Origin: Caenorhabditis elegans
Taxonomy: Eukaryota; Nematoda; Chromadorea; Rhabditida; Rhabditidae
Assembly (NCBI RefSeq): GCF_000002985.6
Contig: NC_003281.10
Span: forward strand, 13,516,001-13,580,000
DNA length: 64,000 bases
Direction of reading: 5' to 3'
The notes beneath the pieces are model-generated. The model saw only the letters and a program-made list of their open reading frames with translations. It searched no databases and was not told the origin of the DNA. Below are positions 24,207 through 35,224 of the stretch, in pieces. A program made the position numbers and the translations under genes. How positions within the stretch are numbered: the stretch's first letter is position 1; the number at the start of each line of letters is the position of its first letter.

Positions 24207-27200
24207 TTAAAGATTTGGAAATTGCTTATACACTTTTGCCATGCCATCCTTATATTTCAGCCTCAATTGTGGTCGTTTTGCTTTCAGCGTTGGGGTTAGA
24301 AGTCCATTTTCGACAGTAAACGTGTCAGACGTTAAGATCACTTTTTTAACTTGCTCGATAGAATTCAACTTGTTAGCTTTTCCAATTGCATGCAGCTCAC
24401 TGAGCACGAACTCCTTAGCCTTCTCGTCATTGCAGATTTCTTCAATTTTTCTTGATCCGGATCCTTGTTTATCATTCCATTCTTTAAGCACATCGGGTTC
24501 TGGCACGACAACAGCGATGAGCCATCTGAAGTCATTATCTCAATGTTGAGAAATCTAACGAAAAACCAAGTTACCTTTCCAAGCTATCTCCATCGACATA
24601 GACCTGTTGCACAACGGGTGTCCTAATGTAGACCTGCTCAATTTTTTCTGGTGCCACGTATTCTCCCTGCGCCAGTTTGAAAATGTGCTTCTTTCGGTCA
24701 ATGATTCGAATAGTTCCGTTTGGAAGCATCTCTCCGATGTCTCCGGTTTGCAGGAATCCCTCTTCATCAAACAACTCGGCGGTTCTCTCTGGATCCTTGT
24801 AGTACCCTTTCGTCACACATGGTCCCTTGATTCGGATCTAGAAAAATTTTGAATATTTTGGATGAAACTGCCTTTCTTTAATAAATGCTCACCTCTCCTT
24901 TTCCATCCTTCGCAAAGTAGTTCAAATCCGGCACATCCCCGAGCTTCACCAAAGCACATGGCGCCGGAGCCCCACAATGCCCGGTGCTCGGGTCTCCCAT
25001 CCAGGTAAACGTTGCCAATGCGGTGCACTCGGTCTGACCGTACCCTTCGACAATTGTGGTTCCAAGTGTGACTCTGCAGGTCTCAAGAACGGTGGAAGAG
25101 ATTGGCGCGGATCCTGTAACCATGAGATCTACTTTTCCTCCTATTTGTTGTTGGATTTTGTTGAACACCAGACGATCCCAGATAGTGTCACGACCGACTT
25201 TTCCGGCTTTGACGAGACTGAGCTTGCGGGCAAAAGCAAAATTGTACACCAGTTTTGCCATAAACCCTTGCTGTTGGACTTTGCTCTAAACGTGTACATT
25301 TTTTTCAAAAATTAACACACAAGACTTACGGTAATCGCATCATAGAGTCGATTCAAAAGTCGTGGAACAACCGGGAACACAGTAGGCTTCAGTGTCTTGA
25401 TATCATCAGTGAGGCCTTGAATGCTTCCACGGAAGTAACCAATCTTAGATCCAAACCCAAGAAGTGTCCAGTGAGTGAGCTGCTCCATCATATGGGAAAG
25501 TGGGAGGTAGGAGATGTGGACCTGCGTCGCATCAATCATCGACGGTTGGAATGCAAATAGAATCTTCAAGAATCCGCTAATATTGGCGACAATGTTTGAG
25601 TGGGTCAGCATAACTCCTTTCGGGGTTCCAGTGGTTCCTGACGTATAGCAAATAATGTAGTTGTCATCTGGTTTTGGGAGGTTATTGGTGAATGGGTAAC
25701 GGGATCCGAGGTTCAAGGCGTTTGTGAGAGATTCGACGCGGATGGTGTCGATGATGGCCTGAAAGCATGTTGGAGATAATTTTTATAAAAATATTTATTA
25801 TTTGAAAATGTTATGTAAATAAATCTAAACTATCATAAAAATTTTGTTTATCGGCGCCACCTTTGACTAGGTTATATTGATTCATATCATCCGCAACCTC
25901 ATAGTAATATAGATCATGCTATGGACAGTAATCTAGTGGCAAGCTACTCAATAAAAGAGTCTAATGTGTAGCCATAATATGGTCCTAGCCCCACTTACAG
26001 TTCCATCCTTCAACTCATCCGCACTATCGATAACAATGATATTCTTCAACGTTGGCATATTTTCTCTGTTCTTGATCAAACTCTCTGCTTTCTTGAACGA
26101 ATCCACAATGACCACACTGATTTCCGCTTGAGAAATGATAAAAGTGGCGGCTTCTGCACCAAGGGTGTCGTAGAGTGGAACCACTACCATTGACTGCTCG
26201 ACGCACGCGACGGCGCTGACGAGCCATTGTGGTGAGTTTCGAGCGTAGATTCCGATGTTGGTGGTGTTGGCTGAAACTTTTTTTAGGAAACGCGAGTTTC
26301 AATTTCTGTCACAGCAATTTCTTCTGATTCACACTAACCTGGAGTCAGTCCAAACTCATGTACTAATGTCATTGATAAATTCTTCGCCTGTTCATGAACA
26401 TCATCATAGGTTAGGAACTCGTAATCTGCGTCGCCAGATGACCGGGTACCCACACATGGACCGCCATTGCTTTCCTAAAAGTATACAAATTATACAATTT
26501 TAACGGAATATTCAAAAGGTTTTTGTTGTTGCATTGATTTCTGAATTTTCGTCACATTCTGTACTCTTAGAACTTCCAAGAATTCGAAAATTTACGATGT
26601 TCTTTGTATCTCCTTTTTCACCACCGCCAACCGCTTCCCCGTCATTGATAAGATAAGAAGACAAAGTTCGGGACAGAAAAGGACATCACACCACCCGAAA
26701 AAGCAAAAAAAAAGTCCCAAAAAAGACGAACCGTTTTTCCTTTGACAAAGACGTCATGAAGTGTGGCGACTTCTGGGTAGAATCTAGTGAGAACGTCTTC
26801 GGACTCATTTTCCATTAGAGCACTTTTCCATACTCCTGGTTGACCCTGTAATTGCACCGTTTGGTAGTGAGTGACTGGTCACGTGCTTTAAGTTAGAGTT
26901 AGGCCATGGGTGGAGACTATCTGGCCGACCTTTTTAAAGGTTAGGCCATGCTTGAAAGCGACTAAGCAGAACTTTAGGAAAGTTAGGCCATCCTCAAAGT
27001 CAATTTTACCGAATATATTAATTGTTAGGTCGCTAGGACCGACTCGATTGGAAATTTATATTTTAGATTTGTATATTATTTGGATTATATTACTATTTTA
27101 GATTAAGTTAGGTCACTAGTTAAAATTCTAGTCTGTTTAACGTTTTTTTTCAAAAGTTTATTAAGTCAAAATTAGGCCCTTGGTTTTTATGGCATGGTCT

Positions 27201-27529
27201 AACTTTTCGTCGCCCCTTTTTGTTAAAAATTTCCAACGAAAACTGGGAAAAGTTGCAAAAACTTCCATTTTACAGCGATTTTTAATGGATGAAATGCACA
27301 TTAACTCAGATTGACAGTTGATAACTGATAAAGTTAATTGTCTGAAAAAATCCGAACAAGTTTTTCCCCATTATCTTCTTATAAGACTCACCTTTACTTC
27401 AACAGCTTGCTTATCAACAGAAAGCCCATTTGGAAGTGATAATTTTGCGGTTTTTAACAGTTTACAATACAAAAAATAAGTGGAACCAAGAATTGCGGCT
27501 GCCACTGTTAAGGCTGTTTCGTTGGTCAT
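24207..27529 (-). CDS. acs-5: long-chain acyl-CoA synthetase (ACSL family)
   Basis: Eight exons on the minus strand (27529-27392, 26845-26732, 26474-26339, 26270-25999, 25758-25330, 25285-24893, 24837-24575, 24525-24207) keep frame throughout and encode 687 residues, the usual ACSL length. The enzyme activates long-chain fatty acids to acyl-CoA via an acyl-adenylate. Visible motifs are an N-terminal membrane anchor (about residues 5-25), the AMP-binding loop YTSGTTGTPKG (about 258-268), the EGYGQTE motif (about 443-449) and YKDPERTAELFDEEGFLQTGD (about 506-527) followed by IDRKKHIFKLAQGEY. All catalytic motifs are intact. The start follows a TTTCAG acceptor by 5 nt, a likely trans-splice site. 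Intron 1 contains GTTAGGCCA repeats. The symbol rests on recalled gene order; the family assignment is firm. Confidence 0.85.
26880..27235 (+). repeat. GTTAGGCCA-rich repeat in acs-5 intron 1
   Basis: The motif GTTAGGCCAT and variants (GTTAGGTC, ATTAGGCC) recur about six times in 300 bp. Such TTAGGCC-rich tracts are interspersed in nematode DNA. It is confined to an intron. Confidence 0.55.
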
Positions 27530-29491
27530 ATTTCCTGAAAATAACTGGTTTTAACTCTACATTGCGAGAGATATAGAAAACGTTGTCAACCAAAAAGTTT
27601 AAAAAATATTGCAAGAATTATTTTGTTAGTTGACAATTTTTGATAAATGTTAAGGGTACAATATACATAGTTATAGAGGAAGGGAGATTGATAGACTTGA
27701 ATTGTTTTATTATTTTATTTCAAGAATTTTTTTCATTAAATTATTTATGTTATCTGTTCTAAAATTTAGAAGATTAATACTTAAATACAACTTTGGCCAA
27801 AAAAACAATTTGAATTTTCAACTTGAAACCGACGTTGTACAGTTTTTCAAAATAGTTTTTGTTCAGTTGAAGTGAAAATAAAGAATTTATTTTCATCTGA
27901 AATTTTTATTGTGAATTTTTAAATTTTGAAATGTCGGTTCTTTATTATTAAAAAAAATTCAAATTCCCATATATTTGATACAAAAAAAAATCATCGAAAA
28001 TTGTAAACTAACCAAATTCAAAAAGTCAAATTAAAAACTTAACCAGAATAAATTTTAAAATTAAAGTATCTGTCTTGTAATCCAATGAATCAATGAAACA
28101 AACTAACAATTGAACAATTTTTGACTTTTTGAATTTGATTTTTTCAGTCGCGTCACTTGTAAATGTTATTAACAAAAAGCTACTAGTTTGTCACAAAAAT
28201 TTAGACTCAACTCCGACACCCCAAAATGTTGATCTGAAAATATTTCCACTTTTTGAATACTTTCCCAATATTTGTTCGGGGGCATGTAGAATTATTCCAA
28301 CAAATATATGTGTTTATTTTCCAAGGGTTCAAGGGATATATAAACATACTGTGAGCTTTTTTTTAAAAGAAAAATTTAAATTAAAAATTTTTGCCAAATC
28401 CTAAAGTCTGCAAAACCAGCTTTTCGAGAATTTGTACATCTTTGAAAGTAGTGCCAAAGTACACTAAAAATGTTTTCCTCGAAATTTAAGCACACCAGAA
28501 CGACATGTACCGTTTTGAAAGTCTCTCTTTGAAAAGAGATCAAGCTGGAAAACCCAGATGTACACTACAACTAGGATGACTACAGTTAACAAATAGATAC
28601 GTGCTGAAAATAACATGGTACTAATACTACTAATTGAGGGACATAAAGAACAAAGAAAATGATTGAGAATCTCTACAGATGGAAGGAGGGAAGAAGAGAT
28701 GTGTTAGAGACAGTAAATGACACGGGAATCATTGACAAGATAACAAAAACTCTCTCGTGTCTCTGCGTCTCCATACCTCCAATACACTATTTCCCTTATC
28801 AATGCCTACTGGGTGGACGATATACAGGGCCAACTAGCACTGCTAATTACGATTGGACAGAGACAGAAGACAAAAAGTGTATTATGTTTCTTTTTACTGA
28901 AATGGTCGGGTTTAAAGTTCGTCAATACCCGGCTGCAATGGGGCGACTTTGACTGGAATAGAGTTTGGTCAAAGTGGTGGAAGTTGTAAGAGATTTGGTT
29001 AATTGTAAATGTGCGTGGTGTCAGAGTGTCTCATTACGTAGATCTACAAAAATGCGGGAGAAGAGACGCAGAACTCTCAACTGATTTCGTATGGTTAAAA
29101 ACGTGCTGACGTCACATTTTTTTGGCAAAAAATTCCCGCATTTTTTGTAGATCACTCCGTAATGGCCTGAAACCACGTGTGAATGCTGAACCTTTTTAAA
29201 ACCTGCCAGGAGAGTTCAGATTTCATTTTGAATATTTTTTTAAAGGATTTTTACACTAGATGACAATAAACAGCCTTCTACATACCGAATACGATCGTAA
29301 AAAATGTATTCAATTTTATTTCATTTTATCAAGTTATCAACAAATCATTAATATAACTAAATTATGGTACAAGAGTATATAAATAAAGGAATGTATAATC
29401 TGAAACCGGTAGCTATAAGGGGAAAGTACAACGTACAACGTGGAAAACCTATTCGGAGTTCTATTGAAACAACAATAAATACATATAGGTA
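27530..29491. other. upstream region of acs-5
   Basis: No supported gene. The part nearest acs-5 (27540-28550) is very AT-rich. 28640-28960 is more complex sequence, open for 97 codons on the plus strand but without family features, and includes one CTGCGTCTC motif at 28763. A small inverted-repeat element lies at 29032-29164. Confidence 0.55.
29032..29164. repeat. 133-bp inverted-repeat (MITE-like) element
   Basis: The left end reads CATTACGTAGATCTACAAAA followed by ATGCGGG. The right end is its complement with small changes (CCCGCATTTTTTGTAGATCA, then CTCCGTAATG). The middle includes TGACGTCA. Confidence 0.6.
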
Positions 29492-30757
29492 TTAACAAGT
29501 CTTCAATTTCTCTTCAACTTCAAATTTCGGAGCATAAATTGGCGGAGGTGAATGGATTCTGGGATATGAGGTATTTGGGGAAGAGTGAGGTGACTGGGAT
29601 AATCTAAGGTATATCGATTGAGTGAGCTGAAGGATATAGGCGGTGGCGATGGCACTTGTGATACAGACGGCAAGTGTTGGGATCAGAATGAGCAGAATCA
29701 GCAGTGTGGAGATGGCTGGAAATGTTTCGATGGAATAAGCTTCACGGGGTGTCGATTTACGCGGCTGGTGTACTCCTCCAGAAGTGTGTACATTATTTTT
29801 GTCAAACAAAATTATAATTTTTCGCCAAATTTTTTGATAATTTAAATTTTGAATTTATGTCAAAAACTTTCTGGCAACCAAATTGTTAACTTGAGTTTGC
29901 TACTAAATTTTTTTGAATATTTAAAATTTGAATCCCGTCGAAAAGTTTCCAAAGTTAAATTTTGAATTTCTAGTAAGCATTTTTTGACATTCAAAAATCG
30001 CCGATGTATTTATCTAAAAGGTGGAGTACCGAAATCTGGGAAATATTTTTTAAAGAACTCCAAATTTGCCCCTGATGCCGAATATCCATGTAAAAAAATT
30101 TAAAACAAATTTCCATTTTTTTCAGCTTGAAATTCGCGAATTTCATTTGCGTTCCTATTACTTTTTCAAATGCGCGCCCAAAGAAATTCTCATTGGAGCG
30201 CGCTTGTATCGTGTCGATTTACGAGAGCTCTCTATTTATTTGAATACATGACCGTTTGTTCAAGGTTTTTCTTCCATTTTCCAATCTGTAAATCAAAATT
30301 CTCACTTTGTGCAATAAAAGCGACTCCAAAATTGAGAATCGCGGTGGCGAGGAAGATGGCGATGGAGAATGAGATGGGCAGAACACAGAAGATTAACACA
30401 ATTTGGGTGGTGAATGTAGGTAGGGTTTTCTGAAAAAGTGGTTTTTTTAGGAAGTGTTTTTAAAATTGCATTTTAAAAATGTATTTTTTCTTGAAAAGCA
30501 CTTATTTTTCTACAAACTTTTTTACTATGTAGGGTATTCAAAGTTTTTTGTAAAATTAGAAGCGATCACGAAAAAAACCTGTGACCGAGTTTTTCTCAAA
30601 ACACGGCCACGAAATTATTTTAAGCAAAAAAAAATTCTGCACAAACCATAATCCGTTTCCAGTAAAACCCCATCGTCTCGAAAATCCGTGTCTCTGGGGG
30701 TTCTGATCGCTGCGACGTGTAGACGTCCGCCTCGTCCTCCTCACTGATGATCGTCAT
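29492..30757 (-). CDS. small two-transmembrane protein, family not recognised
   Basis: Three exons on the minus strand, 30757-30647, 30429-30306 and 29715-29492, join in frame and give 152 residues. Residues 1-37 are an acidic-then-basic cytosol-like segment (MTIISEEDEADVYTS, ending WKRIM). Two hydrophobic spans follow at about 47-77 and 80-107, separated by only a few residues, then a Pro/Ser-rich tail (HSPPPIYAPKF). The start codon sits directly after a TACCAG acceptor, as for a trans-spliced mRNA. It begins 389 nt downstream of the CblD homologue on the same strand, which would fit a downstream operon gene. Function is unknown. Confidence 0.65.
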
Positions 30758-31145
30758 CTGGTATGTTTTTTTTTGCTAGAAAATTCAAATTTCCAGCTTA
30801 AACCAATTTCTTTAAAAGTTCAAAAAAGAAGAAAACTTTAAAAAATACCGTCAGATCAGTAACTTGAAAAGGTGACAACAAGTGAATTGTGGATTCTAAC
30901 AAACATTTATTTTTTTCTAAAAAACAACCATTAAATTATTTACAATTTCGAGACAGTGCTTGCTTGCAAATTTCATTCATTTGAAAACCGCAAATTTTTA
31001 GTCTAAATTAAAAATTTTACAGACAAAAAAAAATTAGAAAATACGTGGAGCGAGGGACAACGGGTGCAAAATGGAAGGAGAATCGACTCATATTTATGGC
31101 ATATTGTGGGCGGGGCTTCTACTGGAAAATTGCTCGATGGAATCT

Positions 31146-33004
31146 CTATTCGTCAATCTAAAAAAATTAACTTTTTTATTTAAGGAAGTCGAAAATTTAT
31201 TCAATAAAATATCTCTTTGGTTTTTGAAAGAGCGACCTTTTTTAAGACTTTGTTTTATTTTTTGTGAAGTCGAAAATCGTACAAAAATTACAAAATGTAA
31301 GGAAATTCTGAAATTTTGTAGAATCCCAGAAATAAAAACATAATTTTCGTCCTTTTTTTGGAAATCTGAAAAATGATTATCATTATTAGATAGCAGGAAG
31401 AACATCAAAATAAATTTTTTCAAACATAATTTTACGTTTTTTTTTTTCAAAAATTCGGTTTCAGAAATTCCAACATCCTGTACCTCCTGAGTAACCTTCT
31501 TCAAAATATCCCTGACGGCATCCCCATCAACAGGAGCATCAGTGAAAATAGTTCCCACAAATGCGTTGGATCCCCAGCATGCGTGTTGCAGAACTTTGCA
31601 GCATCCGAGGTCTTCAATCTTGAAGCCCATTTGTTTGTAGGCGTCATTGGTCTCGAAAAGTGTATGATTGGTGTAATCACCCATATACGGGCGGCCGGAA
31701 GATGGATCAATGAAATCAGCCCAATAGCCGAAACGATGGAGAGTTGAGCAAATCGCGTTGGCGGACATGATGAATGAGGCGGTGAGCTTTTCACGTTCCT
31801 CTTCCATTGCTTCACTCCATGCTTTCATGTCGAATTCTGACTTTTGAGTTAGATTGAACACGGTCACGTTGTTCATCTTTTGAGTCTCCATTTGTGGGAA
31901 TAGGTATTTCATTTCTGGAAAAAAAAATGATTTTTGAATTTATGAGTTTTAAATTCAAAATAAATTTTAAATTCACTTTTTGAGCTTCACAAATATTGCG
32001 ATTTGCCGAGTATGACGACCACGGTAAATTTTTTAAAAAGTCGATTTACCAAATTTACCGCACACCCCTGCTAAATATAGTTCTGCAAAGCATTTTTTTT
32101 TTCAATTTTTCACTAATATTAACTCGAACGTAATCTCAATTTCCGATTTTTTGAAAGACTAATTTTTTAAAAGTTCATTTTCAGAATTTCTATAAATCCC
32201 AGCTTTCCAGCTCACCTTTTTTGAGCAACTTTGGTGCTTCAATAGCGGAAAGTTCAATCTCAACGTCAGCCGCATTTGCCTGAATCTCTTCCATTGCTTC
32301 TTCCTTCAATTGAGCCAAATGTGTACGGTCAACTTCGATATTTGTATTGGAGAGCAAATTGATCAAATTGTGCTCCGTATCGTCCATCACACGCTCGATT
32401 TTTGAGTTTTCCACTTGTTGGCGGATGCTCAATGGCTGCAAATTTTGAGTTTTTGAAAAAATTTAAAATTAAATTGGAATTATTTTAAATGGGTAAATTT
32501 TCGAAAATTCAAATTTTTTACATGAAATTTGATTTTGGAGTAAAAAATCAGATAATTTTGGGTGTCTGTTTGGAAAATCAATTTTCAGAAATTTACCTTG
32601 TGAGCAAACGAGACGTCTCCCTGGAACGGGTACTGACTGTCATTTGGGCCGAGAAGCGAGTTTTGGCGAGCTGAAATGTGGAAAAATTGTGAAAATGTCG
32701 ATCGAAATTTTGAATTTCTTACGAGTTGTGCCCTTTCCGACGAACACGATTGGAATTGGGTCGATTTGGAGCTGAAAATTTGAATTTTATGATTTTCAGC
32801 ACATAAGCAGCTAAAACGCTTACTTTTTTTCAAAAGAAAAATTGAATTATTCGGTAAATCAAAAAGAAATTAATTTTTCTGAAACAAAAGATTTTTCGAT
32901 AAAATCTGCAATTTTTCAGCCATTATCCAAACTCTCACCTGCGTTGAAAATGCGGCAACACGTTGGGTAAACGCACGCATTTGGGGACCTTTGGCGGACA
33001 ACAT
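31146..33004 (-). CDS. cobalamin trafficking protein CblD (MMADHC) homologue
   Basis: Six exons on the minus strand, 33004-32939, 32771-32723, 32670-32597, 32435-32216, 31914-31484 and a 12-nt last exon 31157-31146, encode 283 residues against 296 in human MMADHC. The family partners with CblC (MMACHC) to direct vitamin B12 derivatives to methionine synthase or methylmalonyl-CoA mutase. Conserved blocks are plain: GYWADFIDPSSG, YTNHTLFETND, IEDLGCCKVLQHACWG and VGTIFTDAP. The N-terminus MLSAKGPQMRAFTQRVAAFS is Arg/Ala/Ser-rich without acidic residues, like a mitochondrial targeting peptide. The start follows a TTGCAG acceptor by 1 nt. The tiny final exon (IDE, stop) is inferred from a TTTTTTAG acceptor; reading through instead gives a long AT-rich tail with no homology. 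Confidence 0.85.
31995..32070 (+). repeat. short copy of the CGGCAAATTTGCCG / CACCCCTG repeat
   Basis: Contains GCGATTTGCCGAG, CGATTTACCAAATTTACCG and ends CACACCCCTGC. It lies in an intron of the CblD homologue. Confidence 0.5.
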
Positions 33005-33005
33005 C

Positions 33006-35224
33006 CTGCAACAAAACTTGTATTTTAATTTAAAATTTTACTTTTAATTCGAAAGAAATCAATAAGGCAAGAAAAAACGAAGAAAATATTGAAAGACATG
33101 TTTGTTGGAAATTGAGTGACAGCTAGAGGGAGAATTACGCAGACGGTTAGAGAACACTGAAATTGGGGAGACCGCCGAGAAAACGAGAAAAGGGAAACCG
33201 AAGAACGAGCGCGACGAATCATGTGAACTTTATTATTATTATTATTACTGAGAACACTAGTAATTACTGATCAAATTAGTTGTTATCTAAATTCCTAATT
33301 TTTTGTTTCTATTTTTCAACCTTGTGACATATTGATTATATCATCAAAAAGGCGTGTACTTTTAAGAAGTACAGTAATCTTAAAGTGTTTCTTTTTTTTC
33401 TTTGACCTAAATTGTTAATTTATTGTGTTTGAGTATTAAACACATAATTCTAAGATTGCGTACTGTGCAACATATTCAACGAGTAAAACATCTCGTTGCA
33501 AAAACTACAGTAATTCTTCAAATGACTACTGTAGCGATTGTGTCGATATACGGCCTCGATTTAAAAAACATTTATTTATCGATAGAACATTAAAACTAAG
33601 CAAAAAAAGAGATAATAATACGAAAAAACAAAGTAACTCCCACTATTCGCAAATAATTTTTTTTTTCACTATTTGAGCCCGTAAATCGACACTACAGTAG
33701 TAATTTAAAGAATTACTATAGTGTTCGAGAATTACTATCTCGTAAGATATTTTGCGCGTTAAATATGTTAGTTAATACGCATTCTCCGAATTTTTCACAA
33801 AATAAAAAAGGTTTAAATACATAAAAAACCGAGACAAGAACAACGATTCTTAGAATTCTTCCAAAAGTTCGAAAACTCGAGAAATTTAAAAATTCAAAAA
33901 GAAAATAAAATTTAAAAATAATCTTTGAAAAGATTTAAAGCCAAAAAGTTAAAAAAAATCCAAAAATCCAAATTTACTATCATTAAAAAGCCTGAAATAA
34001 TCTGAAAGTCTTCGAAGTCTTGTTCAAAGCCAACTTTTTTGTTTTGATTTAAAATCTGTTGGGTGAACGTGAGAAGTGCAACAATTCAAGAAAAGAGAGC
34101 GAAAAGACAACAAGTGTAACGATGAAAGAAGGGTCACAGTTGTTGCACGTGAAAAAGAATTGTCTAGAGGCGAATAGAAAGTTTTCGGATTTTCAAAGTC
34201 CACTTCGGAGTTTTTTTCAGTGGACTTTCGTGATGTTGGAACCCAAGAATGCAATTTTAGGTTCTCGATATTTTTTGAAAATTTTCTAAAAAAGAATAAA
34301 CACTTTTAGAATTGCAAAAAAGAAATATCGATTTTCGAGCTTTTTTTTCAAAATTTTGAGTTTTCGAACGGTTTTTCTTTAATAAAATTATTTATCGCAT
34401 ATTTTTGAAGTTTTTGAAACCTTCCAGTTAGTAATCGGAAATAAAATTTTCTCTAAATTGTCTCAAAAAGCCAAATTTGAATGGTAGCCAAGAAGTGGGA
34501 GGAGCTGGCACTCGGACTTTTTTTTTCAGAAATTAATTATTAAAAATCGAGTTATAAAATTTAGCAAAATATCTGAAACAAGGGGTTTTGGACCACATTT
34601 AAAAAAATAATTTTTAAAGTTATAAACAAGATCGCTTCATTTTATGGTGCAAGACAACTATGTATAGAAATTCTATAAAAATCTGGAAATTTTCAAATTT
34701 TCAGTAGGAAAATAAAATGGAGTATATATATATATATATTTACATGTCAAATGGTACAAGAATATCTCGGAATAATTTTAGGGGGATTTTGGGGACCCGT
34801 GTGCATAATAAATTGAACAAATCAAAGTGAGGAGCTGGTGGGGAAAAACGGGGATTCGGGGGAAATGGTGTGAGTGATGAAAATGGGAAGAAAAACAAGT
34901 AAAGCTATATTCACAAAATTAACAGAGACTGAAAATATTATTTTTAGAGGGAAAAGTTGAAAATTTGAGAAAAAAACCGATGAAGGTTTGAAAATTGGAT
35001 TTTTTTCAAAATTCGAAAAGTTTTTTCCAAATAAACCAGTTCTTTAATCTATTTGTATAAATTTTTTTAAAGAAAAATTTTAAAATCGAATTTTTTAGGG
35101 AAATCAAAAAATATATATAACTCTCTACTTTTTTAATTTGTTAAAACTGCAAAAATTTTCAAAATCAACTCAAATTATCGATTTTTCTGCAATTTTCAAA
35201 AATTCAAGGATCTAATTAGCTATA
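33006..35224. other. spacer between scav-2 and the CblD homologue
   Basis: No supported gene. Contains an inverted-repeat element (33449-33797), a TTATTATTATTATTA run near 33231 and a (TA)n run near 34724. The remainder is AT-rich with fragments of open frame only. Confidence 0.55.
33449..33797. repeat. diverged inverted-repeat element (CTACAGTAATTCTTNAAATGACTACTG type)
   Basis: The left half carries ATCTCGTTGCAAAAACTACA then GTAATTCTTCAAATGACTAC. The right half has the complementary features in reverse order, ending TACGCATTCTCCGA. It is the same family as the better preserved copy at 60493-60812. Confidence 0.65.

Noticed and set aside
28129..28952. Plus-strand frames in the acs-5 upstream region
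   Set aside because: No domain, no splice partners; more likely promoter sequence.
31094..31483. Readthrough C-terminus of the CblD homologue
   Set aside because: The homologous region ends near VTQE, a GTACAG donor follows, and the readthrough is AT-rich Phe/Lys/Asn sequence unlike the family.
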